64,000 bases of DNA from Timema cristinae (taxonomy: Eukaryota; Arthropoda; Insecta; Phasmatodea; Timematidae). The notes below the pieces were generated by a model. That model worked only from the letters and a program-made list of their open reading frames with translations, ran no database searches and was not told the origin of the DNA. The position numbers and the translations under genes were made by a program. Position 1 is the stretch's first letter; the number at the start of each line of letters is the position of its first letter. The stretch lies in NCBI GenBank assembly GCA_039000515.1, contig JBCFYV010000012.1:46042167-46106166 (forward strand), read 5' to 3'. Positions 35,309 to 46,933 of this stretch are shown here, in pieces.

Positions 35309-36293
35309 TATAGATATGAAGTCACAACATAGCTCCTTAAATTTTATACTGATGTAAATAATGATAACTCTTAAGTGTAGTCCACTTCACCTTGGAAAGA
35401 GCCTTTTAAAGCAGATAACGAATACATGTAAGGCAGCCAACAAGGAAGTCTAGGGGTAAATCTGATTGATTCGGAACTGGACGGGCCAAGATGCCGGTTA
35501 ATTAGTACCAGTTTTGAGGGCGTCCACTTGAGCCCAGGGTACTGGGGTTCGGGGACCGTGTATAGATCACCTAGGTGTCAGACAGGCCATGGAGTATTCC
35601 TAGCAACACCTTGTTTTGTCACAAGCTTCCGAATATTCTCCAAGCTCTACCATTCTAATATCACTACCAACATCACATTTGTATAGCCATAGTATTACTA
35701 ATACACCCCTTTAAAAACGAAGTCTAACTTAAATCCCGAACCAATAAAAGTGTACCCAATCACCTTCCCCTTAACCTCAGCCATAGCACATGCTGACAGA
35801 TTCCAGGTCCACATGTTAAGTAAACAAAAATGGTGGTAACATATCACCCTTACATATCCACATGACCATAATTATTCAAAGGGGTTGGTGAGAATAGAGA
35901 TTAAAACTCTTCGCTATTACAAATCAAATTAAACATCGACCATAAAAGATGATAAGTAGAGTTGGAATTGAATGAATATTTTTCTTGAAGGAATTTTGGT
36001 ATAAATTACTTCTAAGGAATGCCATCGATTTGTACTATAAAAGAGTTTTGTTATTGTTACACCCAAATTTTTAAATTCCCTTTTTTCTTCGATAGGTTTC
36101 TAGAAATAATATAACGCCACTAATACTCTTTATTGATCGAGAAGATTTGTGAATTTGGTTTTCAATAAATATGAACACAAATTTAAAATATATTTATTTT
36201 ATTTATTTCACTCACTCTCACAACCACCATAATAGTTTTCTTTACTCCGCATCGGTAAAAATTTGGTCTTAAGCATCCCACTATCAATAGTCA
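35309..36293. other. no gene seen
   Basis: A modestly GC-richer patch at 35440-35620 (GGACGGGCCAAGATGCCGG, GAGCCCAGGGTACTGG) may be an old repeat. The rest is AT-rich without features. Confidence 0.4.
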
Positions 36294-36954
36294 CAGGCCC
36301 CAGCCTATAACTAAGCAGGCTAGACAAATGCCTAGGGCGCTAACTTTGGAGAGCGCTTGAAAAGATCATATTTTGAAGAGGAAAAATATTTATTTTATTC
36401 ACACAAGAATTAAAAAATGATGAAATTGCACTATTAATTTTTGTTGCGTTTATACTGTTTGTAAAAATGTGAAATGCGTAAATCACAGTCGATTTCCTAG
36501 CATCCACTCATTCTAGTATAGTAATTTGCAAACTGACCCTTATTTACTTTAATTCTCGTCTGTCCATTCCTTGGGGCGTCATCCTCAATGTTGATGTTTC
36601 ATTCCCACGCTCACTGTCAAGTGTTTCATACATAATCTCTTTTCAATGATAATTCTATGTGTGTTTTAAGTAACTTGTTTCCAAGTTCTAGTCTTTAAAT
36701 ATCAGTAGGAAATTAAGTGGTGCTGAGTTCAAAAAGCGTGCTGCTAAAAAACATAATGGTGAAGTTGAAATATTGAGAAAATTGTCGAAAATATAATATT
36801 GTTTACATCGATTCTAATCTCATCAACCACTTTTGTTCACAATGTCCTGTAGCGCTAATCCTACGAGAGCCCTTCGGGGCTGGTATTTGCAGTTTTTTCT
36901 ATTATGTGTATGTGTTACAAGTCCAGGACGCCAACCACATAAGCCCGGGGCCTG
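36294..36954 (+). mobile_element. hAT deletion derivative with transposase N-terminal remnant (copy 1)
   Basis: The ends are imperfect inverted repeats: CAGGCCCCAGCCTATA on the left and the inverse of CAGGCCCCGGGCTTAT on the right. Near 36706-36800 the plus strand reads RKLSGAEFKKRAAKKHNGEV then EILRKLSKI and a stop, resembling the N-terminus of ZMYM1/TTF-type hAT transposases. The rest of the transposase is missing. Copy 2 lies at 60683-61549 in the opposite orientation. Confidence 0.6.
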
Positions 36955-37796
36955 CGGCCAATATATTGAATTGCCGCTGATGGAGATATGGAAGTTTTGA
37001 TCACGTTAGTTACGCACTATGGGTGTTATTTTTATAATTTATTTCTACTCGTATTCTACGTCAATGTGGTTAGCCTACATGTGCCCAATTAGTTTAACTA
37101 TGGAGGTAGACTGGCCTAGGGGTAATATGTGGTGCACAAAATTAACCCGTTTTGACTTTACTGAAATATTAAAGGGTGCTGTTGTAGGAAATACAACAGG
37201 ACTTGTGTCTTTATTAGAATAAATAATACATCTTAATTCAAATTAAAGTTCAATATAAATTGTATGATGATTTTGTTTAGTGAAATAAAATCTTTGGATA
37301 AATTTGTAAAAATATAAATAATATATATATATATGTATGTACACTTTATTCTGCGCAACCTGTACACTGTGCAAGATGGAGATAAGGCTTTAAGTATTGT
37401 AATGTTAACATAGTATCGAATTGAATGTTTTTTGGACTTTGGTACCTAAACCTAACTATTCGTCATGTTTACTATAAAACATAATAAGCAAAGTCTTAAC
37501 TCATCTTTGCATTATGATACAGAGAATAGTAAACACTTTATTAGACCATTTGATTTATTGCAACACTTGTCTACTGTCTAGTTGTTCAAAACAAGGGTCA
37601 ATGATCTCATTTTTGAGAGGTACATACTTAGATTAAGTTGAAAAACACCAATAGTCACTCATCCTAATGCATAGCTTCAAGGATAATCAAGTCAAATTGT
37701 TTATCTTGAACAACCGCAAGGTCTTGACCAGAAGGTACATTTTGGGGGCAAGGAGGGTTCTTAATCTCACTTAAGCTCACCTAAGAAATATCCCAT
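36955..37796. other. no gene seen
   Basis: AT-rich, with a short (TA)n run near 37318-37336. Confidence 0.5.
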
Positions 37797-38015
37797 TTCG
37801 GTGATCGAATGATTTAAGGCGTCACTCTTGCATGAGACTTGACTGCCAATCCCAGTCGGGTGTACTGTGGATGATTTTCTATATATAGTTTCCCACTCTC
37901 TCTTTACACAAATAGGGATACACTTTCTTTAATTCAAGCTTCCCAATTCCCAGCACGTTTTGTAGTCAGTACTTATGCGTACAAACCAAGTGGGTAGTAC
38001 GACACGGTCAAAAAT
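37797..38015 (+). repeat. SINE family S1, diverged
   Basis: AAGGCGTCACTCTTGC, CCCAGTCGGGTGTACTG, TTTCCCACTCTCTCTTTACA and the tail CAAGTGGGTAGTACGACACG. Confidence 0.75.
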
Positions 38016-38689
38016 ACCTTTTTCTATTTTAATAATAAAGCTAGAACCTACGGGACAGTTTACTTAACTTAGGGTTCCGGGTTGTATTCCATGTACAGCC
38101 AAAGAAATGGGTTTCATCTTTAATAGTTATGAATGAACAGCCACTGGTACTGGTGTGGTTGTCCTGTGGGACAAGGAGGCAGTCTAGTTTGGTTTGTAGG
38201 AGACAGTGAAGTGTTAAATATTTCGAAATAAATGGCCACAGGAAAGCCGTCACTGTTGGACACTCTTCGAAGTTGTCACACTGTTTAGTGGTATTGTTTC
38301 TTACTGCCACAAGGCGATTCTAAAACAGAGTTTTTGCCACTGCACTGATGGCTGACAAATCTTGGGGCCCACCCCCTTGAATGCTCTCGTTGAGTCAAGT
38401 CTAGTAGGGACCAGTCCTCCCCTATTATACCCTCCTGCCCCCCTGATCAACTCCCTCCCTGGCATTTTAAAAGAGTGATTTCTTTTAAGGAGAATGTTGC
38501 ACAAAATGGTGGAATGTGACCGACTGTCTGTCTTTGACAAATGCACATGTATTATTACCGACGCAAAGGTGCAAAATAATATATGACTGGCAGGGTTGGC
38601 TTTTCTTCTACGAAAAAACATAATTTGTCTTTTGATTCACTGCATTAGACATACATGAAGAGGCGCTATGTGAAAATCATTCAAGAACA

Positions 38690-39995
38690 GTGAGGTGATG
38701 AAAGATATGATAAAAATTACCAATACAATTTATTGAGGAAATAGACTCACCATCGAAATTTCCGGGCACATTTGGAAGAGTAGGAACCTTCGTAAGGTGA
38801 TTTATTATTGCATTTTGAAGTAAGGTGTCTTAGTGTTGGGAAATGACTGATAAGATTCGTTGCTCTTAAAAGAGATATTCAGACATTTTTAAGACCTTTA
38901 GGGAAGCTAGAATCAGACGAGCTAGCTTACAAACTGTTAGATCCTAAGTTTCTCTTCGAGCTAGCATTCTTTACAGATATCACAAGGCATTCAAATTAGC
39001 TACATTTGAAACGCTAGGGAAAGGATGATATTATCCCAACCCTATATGACCATGTGAACGGCTTTAAAAAAAAATGAAATTTTCAAGATAATCCTGGGGA
39101 AAAAAACCGTTTGGCTAATTTCCTTTCATGCTTGAAATTATACACAAAAAACTGTGAAATGTCAGTCAGGAAGAATTTAATGCAAGATTTAAAGAGTTTG
39201 ATTAACGTCAGGGTAGCATTGTACTTTTTAGGAAACCATTAAATGAGAAAATTGAAGACCAATATCCTAGATATCAACTGAAGCTATGTGACTTTCCAAC
39301 ACATTTTTCTCTTAGCACCAAATAAGAGAAAGGCATCAACTTCTTCGAGCTATTATCAAAAAAATAATTTCCCCATCTACGTGATTTTGGAACTAAAATG
39401 TCTTCCATGTTTGTAAGTACTTATCTCTGTGAAAGTTCCTTCTCAAATATGAAAAATATAATATATAAAGTCACGTTATAGAAGTTCTCTCTCAGATGAC
39501 TCTTTGATGCATTTGCTAAGGTCTGCCTATACAAATGTCACAGTGTATATACCAGCATATGTAGCAGAAACAGATCAACCACAACATACCCATTAAAGAC
39601 AATTAGGCATAATATAATGTGCAAATTTTGTTTCCAAATGGTGTTAGTGTATGTTTTTTCTAATTGGTATCTAATTACAATTAATCTTGACTTAATATTC
39701 ATATACTCATTATTAACCTTAAATAGCCATATATTTTCACTTAGGTCTTAGGTCGTATCAATTATCAAAATAATTACAAAATATGAATTTGATTAGATTA
39801 GAAAGTTCAAAGCCATTAATCTCAAACTAAACAAAATATCTTAGTAAATAAGTAACGGATTTTTTGTTTAAGAGTATCAAATTAAAAAACGTTGTTGATG
39901 CCCCATAGGCCTAATTTTCACGATGTGGCTCACACACTGTTTATGAATATAAAATGAGGCCTTAACTAACTTTATGTTGGAAAGCCCTGCTGTAG
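38690..39995 (+). pseudogene. hAT (Buster-type, ZBED5/GTF2IRD2-like) transposase remnant
   Basis: Reading across frames gives ELAFFTDITRHSN (38950-38990), LYDHVNGFK (about 39045) with DNPGEKNRLANFLSC, YPRYQLKLCDFPTHFSLS (about 39265-39310) and STYLCESSFSNMKNI (about 39418-39460). YKSRYRSSLSDDSLMHLLRS follows near 39466-39522, with one base change of frame. These are the catalytic and dimerisation segments of Buster-clade hAT transposases. GTTGGAAAGCCCTGC at about 39978 looks like the element's 3' end (usual terminus CAGGGCTTTCCAAC when inverted). Many stops and shifts. The 5' end was not found. Confidence 0.72.
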
Positions 39996-40235
39996 AAAAT
40001 GGTCTGAATGATACAGCAGACACATCTACCACATCTGCCTATTTAGGGTCCTGCATTGTTGATGATCAAGAAATTGGCACATTCGAGGTCTCCCTCCTGG
40101 CTTAAGCTTCAACTTTCTCAAGGCCATAGAAGAATATCTCGATAATGCCGTGGACAGCTCTACCAGATTTGTAAATTAGGAGTTCTGTAACTTTGATGAT
40201 CGGGACAGCAGCACACTCATTGTATAATCATATAC

Positions 40236-40540
40236 AGGGAGGGTTTACTCATAGGCCTAGTAGGCACGTTCCTAAGGCGGCAGATTTTAGGGGCGGCAAA
40301 TTTTGGATGACGAAAGAAAATTCATATTTTTTTCTGGTAGTTAAAACAATTTTATGTCTTCATCGTGTGTGTGATCGTTGTGGTTTGCTGTATCTGCGTA
40401 CCATCATGACAGAGGATCGCCTTAATTCACTGACAATCGTCTTAATTGAAGGTCACTTATTGGATCAATATGGCACCATCGACCAGTTCGCTCATCAGAA
40501 ATTGAGGCGAGAGATATTATAGACTATTCTTGTTGTGTAC
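40236..40540 (+). pseudogene. hAT deletion derivative ending in a transposase C-terminus
   Basis: CGGCTTTACT-like terminal sequence (AGGGAGGGTTTACTCATAGG, AAGGCGGCAGATTTTAGGGG) is joined directly to LYLRTIMTEDRLNSLTIVLI and DQFAHQKLRREIL followed by a stop. The latter resembles the C-terminal dimerisation region of ZMYM1-type hAT proteins (ERL..L.L..IE....D....ID.FA). It is therefore an internally deleted element with both ends brought together. Confidence 0.55.
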
Positions 40541-40576
40541 ATGGTAATATTTTATCTGTAATAACATGTTCTACAG

Positions 40577-42360
40577 CAGATATTCCCAAGCAGTGAGAGC
40601 CGGCCCTTGGGAGGTGACAGTATTGGCCAGGGGAGCCACGTACCTCACCGATAAGGAAGAATGCTTTTAGTTTTTTAATTACAAACAAAATCCACTATTA
40701 ACGTAGTAGACCCAACAAAGACACTTAACTGCACGTACAGTGTTTATGAATCATGCACTACCTCTAGCAAAATATGAAGTTACTACAGCAGTCATGGTAC
40801 TGTAAATTCCCGCTAGATAGTGCTCAAGCCAATCGTTCGCCTGACTCTAGGCTGGGTGTGAGTGGTGGTAGTAGGAGAGCTAATGCTTAGGACGCTAGGT
40901 TAACTAACAACTCTGGTAGTAATGTTATCATTCGAAATTTGTATAGTAGTGGTATAATAGTCACTGGTTCGTTACTGTGTGCGTTTACTTAATAATGGAA
41001 ATGTTTTAAAATACCAATAAAAAACATGAAGTGGAAGACATGTTGCCTGCCTCTACGGACGGACTGAAAAGGAAATGTAGGAAATATATTATAGTTACCT
41101 AGATTATGGTTTCACAAACACTAGTGTGGGTAATCAAGAGCATACTCAGTGTGGCCTTTGCCTGAAAGTGTTGGCTGCTGACAGTATGCTTCCAAGTAAA
41201 GTTAAAAGTAATTTGGAAACAGTTCACAGTGGCTTGATAAGTAAACCCCGTGATTATTTTCCCAAAAGTTAAAATAAATGAATGAACAGAAAGCTACTTT
41301 TTCTAAACAAGCTACGATCCCCACCAAAGTCTTTTTCAACCTACAAAGTTACATTGCATTGCGCAATGAAAAAAACACCATATTAGTGCAGAACTGATTA
41401 CCAGCTGCTGTGATATGGAAACGGCTATGATTGGAGAGTCTGCTGCTAAGAAACTCTTTAACATACCTTTGCCAAATAATACAATCAGTTGTAGAATACA
41501 TTACATGGCTGACAATATAAACGAGAATTTGATAGAAAAACTAAAAGTCAAGGATTTCAATATTCAACTGGATGAAGCAACTGACAGCAACAACGATGCC
41601 CATTTGATTTATTATAGCATCATAGATGCAGACAATAAATGTGTCGAGGATCTGTTATTCTGTCAATCTATTACATTAGTACGAAAGCCACGGATTTGTT
41701 TCATATCCTCGATACTTTACTAAAAGAAAACAATATTGACTGGACAAAATTTGTTGTTGTGAATACCGATTGTGGTCGATTAATGTCAAGTCGTATATGG
41801 CGGACTACAATCTCTCATACAGAACAAAGCTCATGATTTTGGACGTACTGCATTATTCATAGTGAAGCCCTCACAACCAAGCACGTATATGCTGCTTTAA
41901 ATGAGATTTTAGAAACCATTATCACAGTTGCAAACTTCATCAAAGCACGACAGTAAATTACAGAAATTTTTTTCAAATAGGTGTATTGTTATGAGGGCTC
42001 AGCACATTTCTTTGCTCTACTATTGCAACTCTCGCTGGATTTCCCGTGGGAATGTTCTGGCACTGGTATATGAACTGAGAAAGGAACTGTATTCATACCT
42101 GCTTGAAAAAATCATGCCAGTACTACTAATTTCCTTGATTAAATTTAATTTTAAAATTATTTTCATACAAGTTTATTTACTGTTTTAGTAATTTTTAAAT
42201 CTCATTTAAAAAATATTGCTGTCATATGCATGAAATATGAATAAAGCACGACATTTAGTGACATATTCCTCACACGTAATATTATTTGGCTCAGGGTAGG
42301 GATCATAAAAATTTCGAGAGGTCAAAGGAGTCGTGGACCCAAAAAGTTTGTGAACCTCTT
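40577..42360 (+). pseudogene. hAT Buster-clade element with intact 8-bp target duplication, transposase broken
   Basis: The element is flanked on both sides by TTCTACAG (40569-40576 and 42361-42368), an 8-bp duplication with the central TA typical of Buster hATs. Its terminus CAGATATTCCCAAGCAG matches the inverse of TTTGTGAACCTCTT, the common CAGTGGTTCCCAAAC type. Coding remnants run in order: a BED-finger part (YLDYGFT, QCGLCLKVLAADSMLPSKVK, near 41095-41215), METAMIGESAAKKLF through KDFNIQLDEATDSNNDAHLI (41415-41611), and FVVVNTDCGR (41750-41780). IHSEALTTKHVYAALNEILE (41856-41915) and YYCNSRWISRGNVLALVYEL (42020-42080) follow. At least three frame changes and several stops disable it. Confidence 0.88.
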
Positions 42361-42639
42361 TTCTACAGTCTACTAATGTAGACTTTATATTGATAAATTA
42401 TATAATATTTGAATTTGTGTGTTGTGATAGTGTAAGAGTATTTATTTCAATTGTTTAAGTCTTTGCTTGGATTCATACTTCTTTTAAAACCTCACTATAA
42501 TAAATAATCAAATAATGTAAGCACTTGTAACGTTTCCCGTCCCATAGATCTCTCCTCCGATATTTAGCCTGGCCCACTAAATAAATTAGTTGTTTATTGT
42601 GGAAGCATGCCCACAGTAATCGGATACGTCCTGGGGTGC

Positions 42640-43660
42640 GTGGACGTTAATGGCGCCTACTTACGCCACGTAGCGCTACAGTACATCCGACAGCGCTAAG
42701 AACTATCCGTAGCTTACGAGAGAACTTGAGCGGTGAACTGTGGTTGAGATATATGAGAAGAGTTTGAGTCAGTGTTTTGTGGTACGGATTCGTGTGTGTA
42801 CGTGTGTTGGACTTGAACGCCTGGGTTGTGAGACCCTCTGTCTCAGTGAGGAGGATTTGGAGCGAAGTTTTGTGGCAGAGGTAAGGTAGACCCATTCATA
42901 TTAATTAATCCTTATCTTATGTACTGTCTATTTCAACTTTCAGTGTGGTTGTATTTTGGTAATGTTTACAGAGTTTCACCCGTTCTAATGGGATAGTTGT
43001 GAAATAATTGGCCGGTCGGGAAGGGAGAAAACTACTTGGCGTGAGGCTGGGTTAATATTAAAACTCCCCTTCACTGATTAAGTTAAGGGTTAATTAGGTT
43101 AATGACATTCTTTCTAAAAGGTAATATGTTACTAATTGGTGTCTGAAATGGACAGCTATGTGGTAATGTTTTGAGGATCAATTTATGTGATGTCAACTAT
43201 TTGGATTTTCACTCGGTAATTACTATAGAATATGATTAGATTGATCACTTATAATTTTTTTTTCTAATTGCACTATTGGTATGATAAATACATAATGTGT
43301 CAGAACATTTTTATGTACATGTTATTGTATGCAGCGAGGGGTTATAGTTATGTAAATAATATATTTATGTTATATACTTAAGCTTGGTTCCACGTGAAGT
43401 GTATGGTTACGCGCAGGACTCGCAGAGACCGCTAAGTGCTATATTTGTGTTGTTTTTTTTTCTCGCAAAGACGATGGTATTTGAATATGGACTTTAGATG
43501 GCACTATTTTATAAAGTGACTGTTGTGCCTATTGTAGAGTAGCGTTAGGTTTAGTTGAGATGTGCACTTTACTTAATTTTTTCTTGCAGTGGCCACTCGC
43601 AGCTCCCAATGTTTATAGTTCCTGAAGTATGTGTAAAGTCAATAAATTGTTTTCCGTGAT
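42640..43660 (+). ncRNA. possible two-exon non-coding transcript
   Basis: A GC-richer start (42600-42880, many CG and ACG words) ends in a good donor GGCAGAG|GTAAGG (GT at 42881). A polypyrimidine acceptor TTTTTTCTTGCAG ends at 43589, followed by a short exon with AATAAA at 43641-43646. No coding frame spans it. It could be a host non-coding RNA or the relic of a retroelement or retroposed exon. This rests on splice and poly(A) signals alone. Confidence 0.3.
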
Positions 43661-43889
43661 AAAATTTGTAAAGTAGTTTACTATTTATTTTAAACTAACC
43701 TATTAATGTTTCGACTTATATTTTCACTATTTAAATAATTATATGCTTCACACATTCCATTCATGCTTATAACTTGAATCTATTGTCTAATGAAATTAAG
43801 ATTAAGGCTTAACCAAACATTTAATTGGAAATATTTTAACCAAAGTAATGTGTGAATTTAAATTTGAGATAAGGAATATTTTTTTAGCC

Positions 43890-44745
43890 CGATTTTGTCT
43901 GTGTGTAAGCCCTCCTGGCTTATTGAACAATGTTTTGTTAACTATTATAGTGACCCTAGGAACCCATTTTCCGGGGTTGGCATAACCCTCATCTATATTA
44001 GGAATTACCAGGTATGGCAGATGTGATCATGGTAAACCCATGAAGTCTATGGGTTTAATGGGGTGTGTCGTTGCCTTCCAAGCAGTTGATCCCTGACCGA
44101 GAGGTCCCTTATTTGTCCGGGTCTACCTTAATAGGGGGAGTATTGATCTTCATATCTACATCTGGTGACTGAACGAATTTCCTCGTTAATGTTCATACTC
44201 ACTATCGCCAACGAGGTGGCGCCCAACAATCAACATTCTCCTGGGTCGACCTTGAATGTAGGGTGACCCTTGCCAATATCTCTATGACCACGCCCTTCTC
44301 CACTTATGCGACGCGGGAGGTGACACACTATTTATCTGTCACTTCACAGATAATACTTGTACGTATGGTATATGTGTGTCGGTGTATGAAGGTTGGTAGG
44401 GGAGAACAGGGATTTAGAAAGTTATAAATTAAGGTAGGAAAAGTGGGCCTCAAATTATCTAGTGCCTATGGGCGGAAGATTTGTAAATCCACACCTGATC
44501 ATATACGAGTATAATAAACAAAATCCTCTCCATGCCCTTTATACAGCCCCCTACAATGGAGGGAGTAAACTGATGGTAAGTTAGGCTTTATTTTGAGGAG
44601 AGGTATCTTCCTGAAAGATTTGTGATGGGTTAAGAGCCGCACCTTCTGTAGACAAGTTGAGATTCATCTGATTAGCCTCCCTAGGTTAGCTCCTTATGCA
44701 TAAGAATAAATAAAAAAAATCTGAATGTTCTATTGTGTGTTTTTA
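43890..44745. other. unclassified block of higher complexity
   Basis: Relatively GC-rich single-copy-looking sequence (for example CCTGGGTCGACCTTGAATGT, CCACGCCCTTCTCC, GCGACGCGGGAGGTGACAC) that stops in an A-rich stretch near 44705-44720 (AATAAATAAAAAAAAT). The A-rich plus-strand end suggests the 3' part of a LINE or processed transcript, but no protein domain was recognised. Confidence 0.35.
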
Positions 44746-44929
44746 TTAGGACCCAGTCCTAGCAACTATTCAATTATAGACCTGCAGTCCAAACTCCTTC
44801 GAGTGGTGTAGACGGTTCCATAGTGAAATTGCGTCTTGATAGTCTGATTGTTGGTTGTAGTTATGCTGAGACTATTCTTTCTTTGAGCAGATAATAAGTA
44901 ATTATACGCGCGTACATTGATAATAGTTA

Positions 44930-45640
44930 TTAATCATACGTACACAGCATTCAATCATATTTCATTAATCTATATCACATTCTGGCAAAACATTTGATCA
45001 CCATTCATTTATTGAAAATATACACGTAATTTGGTCATTGATCAAAACTTTTCTTTATAAGTTACCTTCTTGTCATTTAATAATTTATATATGCCATGAT
45101 TCATACTTAAACAACATTTGATCTTGGAACTAAACCCTGCTACATAACTGGACTTGATAATGCCTATGAATATTACTTACATAACATTTTATTAGGCATA
45201 AAAGTAATGCTTCATGCTTGAACATCGTATATTCATTTATAGAAAACATGCTTCATACTTTGATAACATCATATCATTGACCCTAGCTATGCATTATACG
45301 TAGTCAACATTTGATAGATTATCTGGACTAATCATGACATCCACATAGCATTTGATCGTCGATGCATCGTTCATGGATAACATTTTATCCTTGATAGAAT
45401 CCTTTCTTCATGCATAGATAACATTTGTCCATTGCCCAGAGCCTTGCATTATAGTTATACAATAGTATATCATTGTTCAGGAGCATGCATGATACTTACA
45501 TGATATTTGAACATTGATCAGATATGTGTTTCATGCTTGGACAACATTTTATCATTGATCACAACCTTGCATCATACTTAAAGTTGATCGTACCTATGTA
45601 TGATACTTACATACCATTTGATGATCGAGAAAAGGGCTTA
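44930..45640. repeat. degenerate satellite-like repeat
   Basis: Roughly fifteen diverged units of 40-60 bp, each with a variant of TTCATACTTACATAACATTT followed by GATCATTGATCA and a GCATGC- or CCTTGCAT-like segment. No gene in it. Confidence 0.65.
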
Positions 45641-46261
45641 CTTAACATTTTAAAGCCTGTGATATAAATACGTGTTGTGTACAGCATGTACAAGCAATAT
45701 TGTTCTCAGAAACCCTGCATGTTCCTCAGGCGCATATCAAATGCTGTGTATAGAATGAGTATTTATATGCAGGGTGATTTTAGTATTGTGTTGATTTTTA
45801 ACTTATTTGTAGTAACATTTTACGTAGGTAAATTGAATAGTTGAATTCAAGTGCTCAAGACAATAAATGTTTAAAGATCAACTTTTGATCAAAAAAGGAA
45901 ATTGAAATCATCAGTTAGGGCATGTCCTGAATTCTGTATAGAACAAACAGAAAGCAAGAAAAATAAAACTCAAGTTTTCAAATTGCAGCTCATTTTCAAA
46001 TATGCATACAAAAAACAGACTGGATTTTTGGCTGTGAAGTGGAAAAATCTTTGTGTGGTTTCCCGGGAATTTGTAAACTTTTGAGGACAATGAACATGCA
46101 TACGTATATATTTATGCACATTAATAACACAGCTGAACACTATCAATATTTTATGGATGCATAAATGCTCAAGCATGCATTTTTTCAACTCAGTTGTCAG
46201 AATGAGAAAATAATATAGGCAATGAACATTGTATCCTCTTTGCTTGTGTTATTGGCTACCT

Positions 46262-46530
46262 GCAGTTTGGTTATCATAGTAACACTATTTGGAAATGATT
46301 GGTTACTATAGTGACACTATTTGGAAATGTTTGTTGGCCATAGTGACGATATTTTTATGTATTTTATTATGATAGGTGGTCACAATGTTCAGAAATATTT
46401 GGTCACCAGTGAGATGCTGGCTTGCAATATTTAATTGCATGCTATTTAGTTTACCATTGTCACATTAGTTGCCATTGTTTGGTTACCATAGTAAAGCTAG
46501 TTGGATGTTTTTGATTACTATAGTAATTAA
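46262..46530. promoter_or_regulatory. cluster of RFX X-box-like motifs in a degenerate repeat
   Basis: GTTATCATAGTAAC (46270-46283) and GTTACTATAGTGAC (46302-46315) fit the X-box consensus RYYNYYATRRNRAC at every position. GTTACCATAGTAAA (46482) and ATTACTATAGTAAT (46514) miss it by one base and TTGGCCATAGTGAC (46334) is a weaker match. The sites sit in repeats linked by CACTATTTGGAAATG. RFX factors bind such sites at ciliary genes, but no gene start is known here, so function is unproven. Confidence 0.4.
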
Positions 46531-46707
46531 TTACACAGCTTAAGATATAGGACCAAATTATAGGCTTAATTAATATTCTGTGAAAACAACTTGACTGAAA
46601 GATGTCAATTTAAGGTCATTGATAACTTGAATTTTTAAATTGTTTTACTGTGTCTCATATTTATGAAATGTAGACATTTTGTTTAAATGGAGTGTTAATA
46701 ATGTCCC

Positions 46708-46933
46708 GCTATGGTGGATGTGTGGCCTAATGCGCTAATATTGTGTTGGACTAGACTGCCAAAGACAGAGAAACGGGGATTTGATCCTGGTCAGGTGCAC
46801 TGAGGATGATTTTCCACTCTCCTGTGCAAATGTGGGTGCACTTACTCTCAATTAAACCCTACCAATGCCTAAACCATTAGTGTAATTAGTACAATGGCAT
46901 ATAACCGAAACGGGTAGTAAGATGGTATGCTAA
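46708..46933 (+). repeat. SINE family S1, diverged
   Basis: GTGGCCTAATGCGCTAATA head, ATTTGATCCTGGTCAGGTGC B box and body, tail ATAACCGAAACGGGTAGTAA followed by GATGGTATGCT. Confidence 0.75.

Noticed and set aside
38041..38621. two minus-strand frames of 89 and 106 codons
   Set aside because: No recognisable domain, adjacent to a SINE and a hAT remnant; could be transposon sequence but I cannot support a gene.
44930..45640. possible CRISPR-like or regulatory array
   Set aside because: Units are diverged, of variable length and without distinct spacers; a degenerate satellite in a eukaryotic genome.
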